In this document: positions 9,991-20,500 of the stretch, piece after piece
Position numbering within the stretch: the stretch's first letter is position 1
Layout: every line of letters starts with the position of its first letter
Assembly: GCA_025024175.1 (NCBI GenBank)
Contig: QCXZ01000064.1
Span: forward strand, 18,104,001-18,168,000
Direction: 5' to 3'
DNA: 64,000 nucleotides
DNA from: Rhyzopertha dominica
Lineage: Eukaryota; Arthropoda; Insecta; Coleoptera; Bostrichidae
The notes under the pieces: model-generated
Database searches by the model: none
Seen by the model: the letters and a program-made list of their open reading frames with translations, nothing else
What the model was told of the DNA's origin: nothing
Translations under genes and position numbers: made by a program

Positions 9991-12673
9991 TTCTTTTTCC
10001 AGGTAGGTAATCTATGCGTATGTTGAAGCTCTGGATCGTCAGGGCCCAACGAGCGATTCTGCCTGTAGGGGATTTAACACTCATCAACCACTTCAATGGC
10101 TGGTGGTCGGTAGAAATTACAACAGGCGAGCATTCCACATAACCACGGAATTTCTGTAATGCCCATACCAGTGCTAAAGCTTCTCGTTCAGTAGTCGAGT
10201 AATTTCTCTCGGATTTGGTGAGAAGACGACTAGCGTACTCGATTACATGTTCTTCAGCTCCATCTCCCTGAAGTAGTACGGCTCCAATTGCGTAACCACT
10301 TGCGTCGGTCCGAATTTGGAATGGCAATGCTGGATTGGCTTGTTGAAGAATGGGTGCCTCAGTCAGAAGTCTCTTCAACTTTTCGTAAGCTTCTTGCTGA
10401 GCACTCTCCCAAACGAATTTAGCATTCTTCTTGGTTAAGTCGCTTAAGGGACGCGCGACCTCGGCAAAATTATTGACGAAGCGGCGATACCACGAACACG
10501 CTTGAAGAAACGATTGTACGTCCTTGACATTACGAGGCGCTGGCCTTTTGGCTATAGCGGAAGTCTTTTCCGGATCAACTTGAATACCATCAGAAGTGAT
10601 GACGTGACCGAGATAACGAACATAGTCACAAACGAAAGAGCACTTCTCGCGATTTGCTCGCAACTTGAACTGTCTTAAACGCTTGAACACTAGCTGAATG
10701 TCTTTCAAGTGATTTTCAAATGTGTCTGAGATAACAATAAGATCGTCTAGATAGGCAAGTACATGAACACCTTTCAAACCACGACGGAAATGGTCCATCA
10801 AACGTTGGAATGTTGCCGGAGCATTTCGGAGACCGAACGACATTCGTAAGTAACGGAATGTACCAAAAGGTGTCGTAAATGCAGTTTTGTCCACGTCTTT
10901 CGCAGCAACTTTAACTTGATGATAACCCGAACGGAGGTCCATTGTAGACACGAAGCAACGACGCTTTGTTGCATGCAGGAGATCATCCATGCGGGGTAAA
11001 GGGTATGAATCACTTACCGTTACAGCGTTGAGGCGCCTATAGTCAATACACAACCTCATACTACCATCTTTCTTTTCTACCAGAACGACAGGTGCTGCCC
11101 ATGGTGACTCGCATTCCTCGATGATTCCTTGTTCCAGTAAGGCATCGATTTCTTTCTTCAGAAGTTCCGCCTTGATGGGGTTCATCCTGTAGGGAGGTAC
11201 AGCGATAGGTGGGTGTTCTCCTGTGTCGATGGTGTGCTCTGCAAACGGTGTGGGTTCACCATTTTCTTCGAAAACATCGGCGTTTTCTTCTAATACGGCT
11301 GATATGCGCTTCCTCTCGTCCACGGAAAACGAATTACCTTCTTCGCAGCGCAGGGCTACCACAGCATGTAACTCAAGAGTAGCCGGATTGGATGAGAAGT
11401 CTTCGAGTAAAAGTTTGTGTTCTTGATTGGCTTGATCAACAAAATTCCACGTACGATTGGAAATGCTGATACATAACTTGGCATCTGTAACGAAGTCAAC
11501 ACCAAGGAGGGTATTCTTTGCTTCTGGAAGTACAATAAACGTAGTTGGAATGATTCGACCTTGAAGAAGTACATTCACACGCGTCACGAAGACTTGATCT
11601 GTTTTACTGCTTCCATCTGCTAATCGAATACATAGCGTCTCTGTCCAGAACTCTTGTCCCTTATCTACTAACGCTTTGTATAGGGTTTGTCCACACACAC
11701 TTTGTTTAGCTGCTGTGTCGATGATACCAGTTCCTTTCATACCAAGAATGTCAATCATCATGATTGGACGAGCACGGGGTGATACCTGTGGATTCACCTC
11801 ACAAAATTCTAACGAAGCAGTCTCTGTACATGTAGGACACTTGGAACGTATATAACCAGGCTTACCACAACCATAACAGCTGACTGGTGTGCTGGAAGGA
11901 GTATGTGGAATCGACGTAGCAGTAGATCGTACTGGTTCACTTTCTGCAGACTTGGCCTTCTGTGCAGCAAGTTTTCGGCAATCTTCTCTAACATGACCAG
12001 GAATTTTGCAAAACGAGCAGCGAATTTTCTTTGAAACTTCCTTTGTTTTGTCTCCTGTCACAATCTCTTCATAAAGATCTTCGATTAACCGGGCTTTCTT
12101 CAATAATTCTGTAAAACTGCTTACTTGATCTCTCGGAACTTTTTCCCTTATTCGTTTATTCAATAAACCGTATACCATATCTAGCTGAATCTCTTCGGTT
12201 AGCATCTTTTCAGGAAGTTGTGCTAACGTTGCACGAGCTTTGCATATGAAGATATCTATGGGCGTTTTCATGTCTTGCTCATTGGAAAATAGCTCTCGAT
12301 ACACTTTGTATGCAGGTTTAGCTGGACCATAAGTGCTACTTAACAGTTTGACAGCATCATTCCACGATAACACAGTTGTCTTCACACCTTGCCACCAACT
12401 AGCGGCGAATCCATCTAAAAGCATAGGCAAGCCACGTAAAGCGTTTTCATCGGAAACATGTGTACAGTCTTTGAATATTTGGATGGCGTCTATGAAAGCA
12501 TTGACGTCGCTTTCTTTCGTACCGTCGAACCTCGAGGAGCACTTCGCGAAACTACCATTTTGTGGAACGGTTACTGACGCACTCGCGTTCTCTGGTTCTT
12601 GGTTTACTTTTAAAGCAGATAACAGCTGCTGGAACTGTTCATTTGTTAGCGTAACTGACTGAGCTTGGGCCAT
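9926..12673 (-). CDS. Gag-Pol polyprotein (Gag, protease, RT, RNase H), truncated before integrase
   Basis: Open 915-codon frame beginning MAQAQSVTLT. Residues about 45-210 are a retrotransposon Gag region (SRFDGTKESDVNAFI, ASWWQGV). Zinc knuckle 1 is C219-C222-H227-C232. A second knuckle has C266, C269 and C279 but Tyr274 where His is expected. The aspartic protease follows, with D319 in an IIDTAA motif (DTA instead of the commoner DTG or DSG). Reverse transcriptase covers about 480-690, with D579 in MDLRSGYHQ and YLDD at 641-644. The RNase H domain has D790 (RTDAS) and D856 (STDHQPL). The frame ends DMLSRPPCDHDTFEAVR, just after the usual RNase H end, where a deletion has removed the integrase zinc finger and DDE core. 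Gag and Pol share one frame, with no sign of a frameshift. The catalytic residues look intact, so the protein may still be active apart from integration. Confidence 0.92.
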   Translation of the reverse strand: MAQAQSVTLTNEQFQQLLSALKVNQEPENASASVTVPQNGSFAKCSSRFDGTKESDVNAFIDAIQIFKDCTHVSDENALRGLPMLLDGFAASWWQGVKTTVLSWNDAVKLLSSTYGPAKPAYKVYRELFSNEQDMKTPIDIFICKARATLAQLPEKMLTEEIQLDMVYGLLNKRIREKVPRDQVSSFTELLKKARLIEDLYEEIVTGDKTKEVSKKIRCSFCKIPGHVREDCRKLAAQKAKSAESEPVRSTATSIPHTPSSTPVSCYGCGKPGYIRSKCPTCTETASLEFCEVNPQVSPRARPIMMIDILGMKGTGIIDTAAKQSVCGQTLYKALVDKGQEFWTETLCIRLADGSSKTDQVFVTRVNVLLQGRIIPTTFIVLPEAKNTLLGVDFVTDAKLCISISNRTWNFVDQANQEHKLLLEDFSSNPATLELHAVVALRCEEGNSFSVDERKRISAVLEENADVFEENGEPTPFAEHTIDTGEHPPIAVPPYRMNPIKAELLKKEIDALLEQGIIEECESPWAAPVVLVEKKDGSMRLCIDYRRLNAVTVSDSYPLPRMDDLLHATKRRCFVSTMDLRSGYHQVKVAAKDVDKTAFTTPFGTFRYLRMSFGLRNAPATFQRLMDHFRRGLKGVHVLAYLDDLIVISDTFENHLKDIQLVFKRLRQFKLRANREKCSFVCDYVRYLGHVITSDGIQVDPEKTSAIAKRPAPRNVKDVQSFLQACSWYRRFVNNFAEVARPLSDLTKKNAKFVWESAQQEAYEKLKRLLTEAPILQQANPALPFQIRTDASGYAIGAVLLQGDGAEEHVIEYASRLLTKSERNYSTTEREALALVWALQKFRGYVECSPVVISTDHQPLKWLMSVKSPTGRIARWALTIQSFNIRIDYLPGKRNVVADMLSRPPCDHDTFEAVR

Positions 12674-13047
12674 TTTTCCACTGTCGGCTTGATTACGGAG
12701 CCAATAACCACACTCGTTTTTATCCGTTGCTACAGTTTACGATCTGACGCACAGACACGAAAAATTAGCGAATGGCAGTCACAATTCAAAAAAACTACAC
12801 GGCGTTTGAGCACTCACGATCTGACGCACAGATGCAAAAAGTACTTACAGTTTTTTCAATCTTTGGGCACTGTTTTTCCTCCGCGCGATTCACGTTGCGC
12901 GTAGTTCTAACCTCTAACCTTGAGCTTTTATAGGTTAACCGGCTTTCGCGTTGCACCACGCTGTTATGCAAATGATAACTGCACAATACACGAGCGAACT
13001 AATGTCACGTATGCACCACTAACTACGGCCACAAGTTGTGCGCCACT
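12674..13047 (-). other. 5' leader of the LTR element
   Basis: Untranslated leader between the 5' LTR and the Gag-Pol start, about 370 bases. It contains two copies of an acgatctgacgcacagat-like segment (near 12737-12752 and 12817-12834 on +). No function is assigned. Confidence 0.6.
13029..13045 (-). promoter_or_regulatory. Probable primer-binding site of the LTR element
   Basis: Two to three bases inside the 5' LTR, the minus strand reads TGGCGCACAACTTGTGG. It starts with the TGG expected opposite a tRNA CCA end. I could not assign the tRNA. Confidence 0.55.
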
Positions 13048-13252
13048 TTAATGATAAACTTCGTGTTTCGTTAAGTTTTATTCATTGAAAGATTATTTTA
13101 ACATGGATTCGGCGTAGAATTAGTAATGCTGACGCTTCGTTGGCCGCTCGTTCACTGTTGTCGCACACGCGCACCTCCGCAACACCTCGCGGCGCGCCCT
13201 CCCTGGTCGCATGTCGTAATCGGCCGGCGTCGGTAAAACAGTGCGCGTTACA
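13048..13252 (-). repeat. 5' LTR of the Ty3/gypsy-type element
   Basis: Element-sense 5' LTR on the minus strand, beginning TGTAACGCGC and ending CATTAA. It is identical to the other LTR except for one C/T in the gcgcgccctc[c/t]ctgg segment. It is markedly richer in GC than the surrounding intron. Confidence 0.93.
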
Positions 13253-13257
13253 AAATT
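13253..13257. repeat. Target-site duplication aaatt, right copy
   Basis: Partner of 9371-9375. Joining the two flanks restores the interrupted DUF4817-type transposon sequence. Confidence 0.8.
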
Positions 13258-13450
13258 CATTTTTTCTGCTACTGCTTCATTTGTTGTACTCAATATTACC
13301 AGTCGCGACAATTCGTAGGTTTTTAAAGCTTTCTTTTCCACGGTGCTGTCTATTTGGATACTCTTGTGCATAAGCACAAAATGTTACAGATGGATTTCTA
13401 TGGCGTTCACGCAATATAGAAACCACATTTATCAACTCTTCTTGACTGAG
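13258..13450 (-). pseudogene. DUF4817/IS630-type transposase, N-terminal HTH fragment
   Basis: On the minus strand one frame reads SQEELINVVSILRERHRNPS, VTFCAYAQEYPNRQHRGKES and FKNLRIVATGNIEYNK, then a stop. This resembles the N-terminal helix-turn-helix region of insect IS630/Tc1-mariner-superfamily transposases (EERVxMxxILGE...A...YAxRYPNRxHP...F). It is the 5' part of a gene whose 3' part lies at about 8960-9370 on the other side of the LTR element. Confidence 0.7.
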
Positions 13451-13542
13451 TGACAGTATTCCAAAACCGCCTAAGATTTCTTATTGTGTGATTCAACCAA
13501 AAAATCAGAAAACGTCAAACTACAAAACCCTTAGAGATAGAT

Positions 13543-13598
13543 CATGCCTTAATAAAATTGAAAGGAATTGAATTACGGTTTGGATGATGAAAAAATTT
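13543..13598. repeat. Right inverted repeat of the DUF4817-type transposon
   Basis: Partner of 8605-8660. Confidence 0.55.
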
Positions 13599-13616
13599 GT
13601 TGAATTAAAATGCATG

Positions 13617-13711
13617 TCTATGCTGTGCTGTCTGCACTGCAACCAACTGCAGACAGATCTATTATAGCTCTTTAGTGCAGTTTAGGTCTAGTGCAGACAG
13701 CACGGCATAGA
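13617..13711. repeat. 22-bp inverted repeat (hairpin)
   Basis: Arms at 13617-13638 (tctatgctgtgctgtctgca and ct) and 13690-13711 pair with one mismatch across a 51-base loop. It lies just outside the DUF4817-type transposon end and may be part of a foldback element. Confidence 0.75.
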
Positions 13712-13740
13712 ACTGGTTATGCCTTGGCTTGGTATGATGT

Positions 13741-14024
13741 AAGTGAAAATTTAGATAGCAATGCCATCTGTCAGCATTACACTGACATGATGACAAAGCC
13801 ACCTAGCTGCCATTATGGGATCTACTTCCTGTAGCCTGACAAATTGGCATGCACCTGCATACTTCAATTTGACAGCAAGCTCCCACGGCACTTTTTGCAA
13901 GCGGGCAAGAACCGACATACATTAAAATTCATTATCATCATATCATTAATAATCAATAAAAGGTGGTTTTGTCATCATGTCAGTGTAATGCTGACAAATG
14001 ACATTGCCATCTAAATTCTTACTT
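13741..14024. mobile_element. 284-bp MITE with 64-bp terminal inverted repeats
   Basis: The arms 13741-13804 and 13961-14024 are reverse complements at 58 of 64 positions. They start aagtgaaaatttagatagca and share the core gtcagcattacactgacatg. The 156-bp middle has no coding frame. A shortened relative lies at about 35220-35395. The terminal sequence does not tell me the superfamily, and no clear target duplication was found. Confidence 0.8.
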
Positions 14025-14140
14025 AAAAGTTATTAAATATTTCAAAATTTAAGATTTTGGGTCAGACAAGTACTGGAGTAAATTTAATATAAATAGTGAG
14101 TGGACGCCATTTTGGAGTGTTATATAAATTATTTGTGTAT

Positions 14141-14333
14141 AATAATGCCTTTTTCTCCAAATTCCTTATTCTTAATATGGTGACCGGTTTCGAGGCAATT
14201 AATGCAATTAATTAATTAATAGATTCAGATTGACAATAGTTTATTCAAAAGGTCCGATGATAAGGTTGCATTAATTGCCTCGAACCCGGTCACCATATTA
14301 AGAATAAAGGAATTTGGAGAAAAATGCATTATT
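14141..14333. mobile_element. Penelope-like terminal (pLTR) fragments in inverted arrangement
   Basis: Arms 14141-14207 and 14266-14333 are near-perfect reverse complements. They contain ggtgaccggtttcgaggcaa on + and its inverse tgcctcgaacccggtcacca. The right arm plus the 40 bases before it match a segment at 27400-27490 that lies just downstream of a Penelope-like element. Both are therefore read as pLTR ends. Each carries part or all of a hammerhead-like core. Confidence 0.6.
14240..14308 (+). ncRNA. Hammerhead-ribozyme-like segment of a Penelope-like element (degenerate)
   Basis: In order: tttattc (14240-14246), ggt (14251-14253), a ccgatga box (14254-14260, against the canonical CUGANGA), a stem-loop-like stretch, cgaacccggtc (14281-14291), acc (14292-14294) and gaataaa (14302-14308). 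The pairs ggt/acc and tttattc/gaataaa would form stem I of a type-I hammerhead. Here the canonical GAAA is GAAC; the inverted arm (14141-14207) retains GAAACCGGTC but lacks the first half. Stem II is weak. Hammerheads are a known feature of Penelope-like elements. This copy is probably inactive. Confidence 0.4.
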
Positions 14334-15525
14334 ATATTCAAATAATTAAATTTAATATACTTGAAACGTGTAGTAAAACATTTTTTCTAACGCCAAAATA
14401 GAACACACGTATGGTTAACAAGGTGGCCTTTATTTTTGACTAGAAGTTCAAAAATTCATACAGGGCGTTCGATTGAAAAATATAGATGGGTATTGTTCAG
14501 AAAAAATGGGACATCCTGTATAAATGAAAAATTATTTTATGACGTATTGATTGGGCGGAACTTTTATTTGAGACATTTTCTAAATCTTCTATATTAACGA
14601 AACTCTAGTCTTAAGTGTTTATAAAAAAAAGAATGCTTTTATACATTTTGGGTACCTACAGTACAATCGCATTTAAAAGAAATATAACAATTGTTATTAT
14701 AAAATACTGAAAATTTTTTTTGTTTGATAAAATTTGGCTTAGTATTGGTTTAATAATTGGGAATTTATGGAGTTTAGCCTCTAATAATATACATGAAAAC
14801 GCAACAGTATTTGTACCACATTTATCTTGCTTTGAATATGTGGAATATTGTGGAAGGTACACACACAAAAATACTAGCAAAAAGCATATCACGGATTGAT
14901 GTAAAACAATCTATTCTTCGTCGTTCCGTCTTGATGCCCCATTATCAAATCGGGGACAGTGTATCGAAGAAAAGCTTTTTATAATAATGGCAGGATTTAT
15001 GTTTCGCGTAAACCAGCTTAGTAGAACAGAGACCACACATAGCTTTAATTTCGATTTAAGTAACATATAATGTAGGTTGCATGAATAATTTTTTTGCTAC
15101 ATGTTATATATTTTCCGTTGAACAAAATTTTGTTATTTGTACACTAGATTCACCATAATTAGACTTTGTATTTCCGAAAATTATAAAAATGTAATACACT
15201 ATATCTCCTCCCGTATCGAATTTCATATTCGAAAAATAATCAAGTATCTATCAATGATTTTGCTTCGATACTGTATCCTTAATAAATGTTGCTTCCCTAT
15301 AGTACGTAAATTACTTTAGCACACTGGGACAATATATTTTTAGTGGTTTAGGCTGTTTAAATAAAGTAACATCTTCACTAGGGTTTAAAATTAAATTACC
15401 TATGCAACAGAACGCTTCTGATAATTTGTTACCTCCACCAGTTAAAATCGAATAACGCTTTCATTGGCATATCTTTATTAAATTAGTCTGCTCAAGCCGT
15501 TCTAACCGCTCGTTCTCTGTTGCAG

Positions 15526-15677
15526 TAAAACCGCAGACTGTGAATATTTTAACGAAGGAGAAGCAAGTATCAGCAGATAAGCGGTACGAGGTGGAGTGCC
15601 GTACGACGGGATCCAGACCAGATGCCGTTATTACGTGGTGGAAAGGAAGCAGGCCTGTCAAAAGATTAGCAAAAAAC
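15526..15677 (+). CDS. Sidestep-like Ig protein, internal exon B (first half of Ig3)
   Basis: The 152-nt exon follows a pyrimidine-rich acceptor (ctctgttgcag) and ends at gtgagt. It enters in phase 1, completing a Leu codon with the last base of exon A, and leaves in phase 0. The product reads LKPQTVNILTKEKQVSADKR, then YEVECRTTGSRPDAVITWWK and GSRPVKRLAKN. This is the A-to-C-strand half of an Ig domain: the B-strand Cys is in VECR and the core Trp in ITWWKG. The LKPxTVxIL start and the TGSRPxAxITWWKG core are highly characteristic of Sidestep Ig3. The intron separating it from exon A is about 12.8 kb and full of transposons. Confidence 0.92.
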
Positions 15678-16784
15678 GTGAGTAGACTGTTCGTATAATT
15701 ACGTGCCTGCTGCTTTATTCAATTAGAATTCCGGCAACAAATCCAGCCATGGAGATGCGGACATCCATGAAATAAGAATGAGGGGAAAAAACAATCAAAG
15801 CGGCTTTGCCACTTTCAGCTATGCAGTGAGGGAAATTTGTGTGTCTTGAAAGATAAAAGCAGGTGTAATTAAGGACCAATTTAAGTGTGTTGCAGTCTTT
15901 CATAGCCACATCATAGATTAGTCGGATAATTTCTTTGGTGTATGATTTCACGTCTCTTTTCTTTGATTTCCAATTGCAGTAGTCAGTCACAATACTTTTT
16001 TTTGACATCAAAGCCTTTTTTAGCAAATGCGTTGCTGCTTTAATCCTTACTTGTTTATTAATTGTTACATGGAATAAACCTTGTATTTCATCAACTGATG
16101 TAGTATTGATGATTACTGAGTAATTACTGACTTACTCTACGGCAATAATTCCATATAGTAGCACTAGCGATCAAATATTTTCTGAACCACTGAACTCGCA
16201 AAACGAAGTAACAAGGTTTGTAGTCTAATATGTAGATTAACAATGTCATAATTTTAATAGGCTAAATATGTACTTTCACGAAAGCTATTTTTGATACGTA
16301 AAACCCAATCAAATCTTGTTTTTTAATTCAACTTTAAAGTTACCTGCTAAAAGGAGAAAAAATAAAAATAAATGATTGTCTAAAAATTCATAAGCGCGCC
16401 GAAGACACTATTACTAGTACTTGTGCAGTGCACCATTTGACGAAATACAATGCTATCGAGGAAAAATATTGGAGCCCCAACCCAAGCAGCAGAGGTGCAA
16501 CCAACTAAACTATGTCAATCTGCATATAGCAGGGAAAATGAAGTAAACTGGGATTACTCCTGTATAATATCCTACTGAAAAGATAAATTGTAACAAGTCT
16601 GACAAGCTAAATTGTCTTTCTTTTCAAAATAAAGAAACAAAACCGTAGCAAAAAACAGTATGTGCGCTCTGTCTACATTCTTTGAATCGAACTACCAAAA
16701 ACATACCAAATGAAAAATTGTGCAGAAAATCGTTGTTGGCTTGATCAATTCTTCGCTCCTTTTAAAATAAACTAAATATTTAAC

Positions 16785-17262
16785 GGTACTGGACTGCCCA
16801 GTCCTGTTGCGATGGAGGAACCTTAGAAATGTCTTTCCTCAACCAAAGTTTTAGCTTCCCGTTGGTTATGCAAAGCATTCGCAGACGCATATTAGATACG
16901 GCGCTGAGTAGCTATATTTAGCGATAGAACCCAGTCGGTGAGATTTGGTGGCATCCGCAGCAGTTCTTTGACACGGACATGTTGTGTACCACAGGGTACC
17001 TTATTAGGACCAACGATGTTCAATTTTTATATATTATATATTATATATTATATATTATACTATCGCATACGCTGACAACCACACAGAAGCAACATAGGAG
17101 ACACTACTGGAAACGGTAAATAGAGACAGGGCGCAAGTAAGCAGGTGGTTGTACTTTAATCTGCTACCGCAGTTCGGTACATGAAACTGACAATTTGTAC
17201 TGACTTATGCAATAATTTCATTGGAAACTACAGGTACCTCGGTGGTGCAGCCACCAATAGTA
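16785..17262 (+). pseudogene. Non-LTR retrotransposon reverse transcriptase fragment
   Basis: The + strand frame reads AIFSDRTQSVRFGGIRSSSL, then TRTCCVPQGTLLGPTMFNFY and I. VPQGTLLGPTMFNFYI is the conserved RT block (VPQGSxLGPxLFxxYI) of Jockey-type elements. After a TATAT-repeat expansion and a frame change, AYADNHTEAT stands where YADDTxxx is expected, with the second catalytic Asp changed to Asn, followed by NRDRAQVSRWLYFNLLP (the usual L...W....L..N region). It is broken by the repeat and by stops. Confidence 0.75.
17030..17058. repeat. (TATAT)n-like tract
   Basis: Repeated tatatta units inserted between two RT blocks of the non-LTR element, breaking its reading frame. Confidence 0.8.
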
Positions 17263-17368
17263 TTACAAGCTATTAATTTTATGCACAGGATCAGTCCTTT
17301 TTAGCCATCTTCATCACCTTTAAATGTTTATAACTACGCAAATTTATTGCAAATGCATTTTGCCATTC

Positions 17369-17410
17369 CATTATTATTATTATTATTATTATTAATATTA
17401 TTATTATTGT
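17369..17410. repeat. (ATT)n microsatellite
   Basis: Short, slightly interrupted att tract. Confidence 0.9.
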
Positions 17411-17439
17411 TTTAGAAGTACAATAGAACGAACCTTTAA

Positions 17440-17452
17440 AGAGAGAGAGAGG

Positions 17453-17512
<60 letters not shown>
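17440..17512. repeat. (GA)n microsatellite
   Basis: About 70 bases of ga repeats with two ggga interruptions. Confidence 0.95.
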
Positions 17513-20500
17513 AGGGATATATCAAATGCATCCCATTTGTAACAAATACCTAAGAGATAGCTAAAATTGGTATTAAACATAATAACGAGCGTTCATAAAA
17601 AGAACAGATCAAGCAAACCATGTTTTTTCTTTTCAAGGCAAAAGTAGCGTATACTATATAGATTATTTCATATAATCTGAAGCACATCTCATGTTTCATG
17701 CGTTTGAGGTATTCGTCCTTTATTGCAGTGATGAAATAAAAAACTATTACTAATACGACCACAGTTGATCCCGGTTGGTAATATTTGGCACAGAAAGATT
17801 GGAAGAAATATGCCGACACAGATTACCAATGTCGGAGCTCGTTTGACAATCGACACAAGTAACAGTACGTAAGTACATAACAGTTCAGATCGTACGTGCG
17901 ACTACAGGAAACATCACGGATTACTTGACCCGTTTATTTATGAACGCCCTTTATATTGTGAGTTTGCTTGCTATTTACAATTTTTGAGTTGACATCATCC
18001 TGTGGATATAAACTGTTACCTCCAAAAAATGTTTTTTTTTAAATTTTTTAACTTAACATGTTTAGTAGGGGAGAGTACGAAGCTTTAGACGCGCAGGACC
18101 AAATTTTATCTAAATATGCTGTTCTGCGAATAGAATGCATTCTAAAGTCGTCAAGTCATATATTCAGCGCATATCATTGGACATTTTTTTTATTTTAGTA
18201 TTAGCTCTCTTGTGCCTATAAATAACATCGTTCTGGAGTATATAAAAACATTTGCTATATTACACTAAAGAAATGACATAATTTTCTCAATTGAACAGTG
18301 CCTTTAACAACCAACTCTTTATTATTTTATGAAGTATTGCTTTTTCATATCGTGCTGTTCTTATACATCATATGCAAGTAGTTCATATTCATATGCGCAA
18401 ACGCAAGAAACAATAGCATGTAGCGAACAGGAATAATAAAGTAAGTTGTGTTAAAAGTCTTTCGGGCTCGCCCTGGCGCTAGTTACAAGTTCTTAAAAGG
18501 GCTAAATCATATTTCGATATTTTTTAAATTATTAACATTAACACGAAACGATTTAAAGAAGGTCACTGTCTTAAATAACAAATGAGTACCTTAAATAATC
18601 ACAGCGAATTTTAAGTGTATTTCACTTGGAGATACTCTATGTAAGAGGCAAAAAGCCAAGGTTCGTTTAACTATTCAGAACAGGCCGGTAAAGAGCATAT
18701 CGCTTGACAAAACACCAGCAATAGCAAGTCATTCCTCTGCAAAGATATTCCAGCAGCTAATCGAAGAGATGCCTCAATTATTTATTCGGCAATTAGGGCC
18801 AAAACTTTTCTCCGGCCCTTTGTTTAGGGCGTTTCCCAAGATAAAAACATTATTTCAAGCCTCATTTAACTTTTAAAATTGCCCCAGCATCATTTGTTAC
18901 TCACACTTTTTGACGCCCTCATTCATCGCAAAGTTGGCATTTCTTCACCAGTTCTGGCTTTTATACTTCCGTCCTGAATGGGTGCCGTTATATAAAGACT
19001 GGGAGTATAGGGCGGTGATTACGAAGAACTTAACGGAAAACACACGCAAATCGTGGCAAATAAATTGATAGTTTAATTTAGAATGCTTGTGAGTTACGCT
19101 TTATGCGTCACAATGTCGTGCTTTATATATGAGCTCATTGGCGCTTACCTAATATTTGTTGCACTCCTAACGTTGCGTTGGTTGTTGCATTAGATCTTTA
19201 TCTTGCTCCCTTTATCTTATTTGATTAGGTATATTCATAACTGTCAAACACGTTTTTTTACCTATTTCTTTTTTACATATTTATTCCAATGTTACTACTT
19301 CGTGCCCTTGTTAATATAAATTTCTACACTTTTTCCACCTGTGCTGAGGATGGTTTATCAGTTTATAAGGCGAACAAGCGTACCTTACAACACTTTATTA
19401 ATGCTTACACAGTTCAATAAATAATGGTTCACAAAAACTAGCGCTCGTTTTATGCATTAAATATTTTATACCTACTTGTGCGATCAAACTCCACTCTTAA
19501 ATAGGCAGATCAATGCACAACTCCTCGACTTTATTAACATATGTAGATCTGAACATTTCCTTTTGGAGAAACAAAATATTAATAAAAAAACTAAACGAAC
19601 TACATTGTTTATGAATCCGGCTATAAGTCATGCTATCTTGATATTTCACCAGCTCGCGATGCATTGTAACTGCGGTATCATAGTTTTGAGCATTTTAAAC
19701 ATAAACATTTTTTATGGGTTTCCAAAATAATTATTATGGATTTTAACTGAATCATCACATGCTTTCGTTTTTAAACGTGAATTAACAAAAGCAAAATGAA
19801 AATTAGAATATCACTACATAGCACTATAATTACGAAAAAGAAAGCTAATTTGCAATAACGACTGAGTAAGTTTACTACTATTTGCTAATTTGAAGACTTT
19901 GTGAGTAAATGTCATCGACTCAAAAATATCCCATTTACTGATAAGCTTGTATACATTTGTGTTAGATCTCCTAAAAGATTTCAGTTCTAGTCGTGCGCTA
20001 TTACCTAAACAAATACCTTTGCTCTAGTATGGTAGATTCTAAATTGAGTTCATATTTAATACTCAAAATGAGATAGGTAATGCTTTGAGGTCTAAAAGTC
20101 ACTGCTGCAGGTAACTATTGTTTATCTGTCAGAAATGCTGCTTTATGCCTTGTCAGTTATCACCCTGCATCTAGTAAATATAAGTAACACTCGGGTTGGC
20201 AATAATCCAATTGTAAAGTGAAGTGTTGGTATCAATCACCGCTTGCAGTGCTTGTCACTTTTGTGCAGACGACAGAAGTGATGTTCGTTGCGTAGCTGAG
20301 ACGGTAATTGCACATTTATATAGACTATTCATCGTTCCATTAGATTAGGCGCTTTCATCAAATCCGTACAAGTCCAAACTGATTTTTGTTTGGAACATCA
20401 ACCAGTTCTTCTAAATATACTTAGTGAGTTTTTATACTTTTGACAGTCGATCTATAGAACGTCTTCCAGAAATGCTCAATAACAAGCTTCGTTTTAAACG

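Larger units (their letters stand above)
9376..13252 (-). mobile_element. Ty3/gypsy-type LTR retrotransposon, non-autonomous (integrase core deleted)
   Basis: A complete but internally deleted LTR retrotransposon of 3877 bp, transcribed on the minus strand. Its two 205-bp LTRs (9376-9580 and 13048-13252) differ at one base. It is flanked by a 5-bp target duplication aaatt (9371-9375 and 13253-13257). A purine tract adjoins the 3' LTR and a primer-binding-like TGGCGC lies next to the 5' LTR. The internal region has one long Gag-Pol frame (protease, reverse transcriptase, RNase H) that runs straight into the integrase C-terminal tail, so the integrase zinc finger and catalytic core are missing. 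The order protease-RT-RNase H-integrase is the Ty3/gypsy order. One LTR difference implies a recent insertion. It could still move if an intact relative supplies integrase. It lies inside an older DUF4817-type transposon. Confidence 0.93.
8600..13605 (-). mobile_element. DUF4817/IS630-type DNA transposon, interrupted by the LTR element
   Basis: The two transposase fragments are bracketed by diverged inverted repeats. One is at about 8610-8660 (with aattccctttcaattctatt then aaggcatg) and the other at about 13543-13598 (catgccttaataaaattgaa then aggaattgaattacgg, in inverse). Removing the 3.9 kb LTR element leaves about 1.1 kb. The exact ends and target duplication could not be fixed. Confidence 0.6.

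Noticed and set aside
15715..16026. 103-codon minus-strand frame just after exon B
   Set aside because: No recognised family, low-complexity composition typical of the intron, no splice or promoter evidence.
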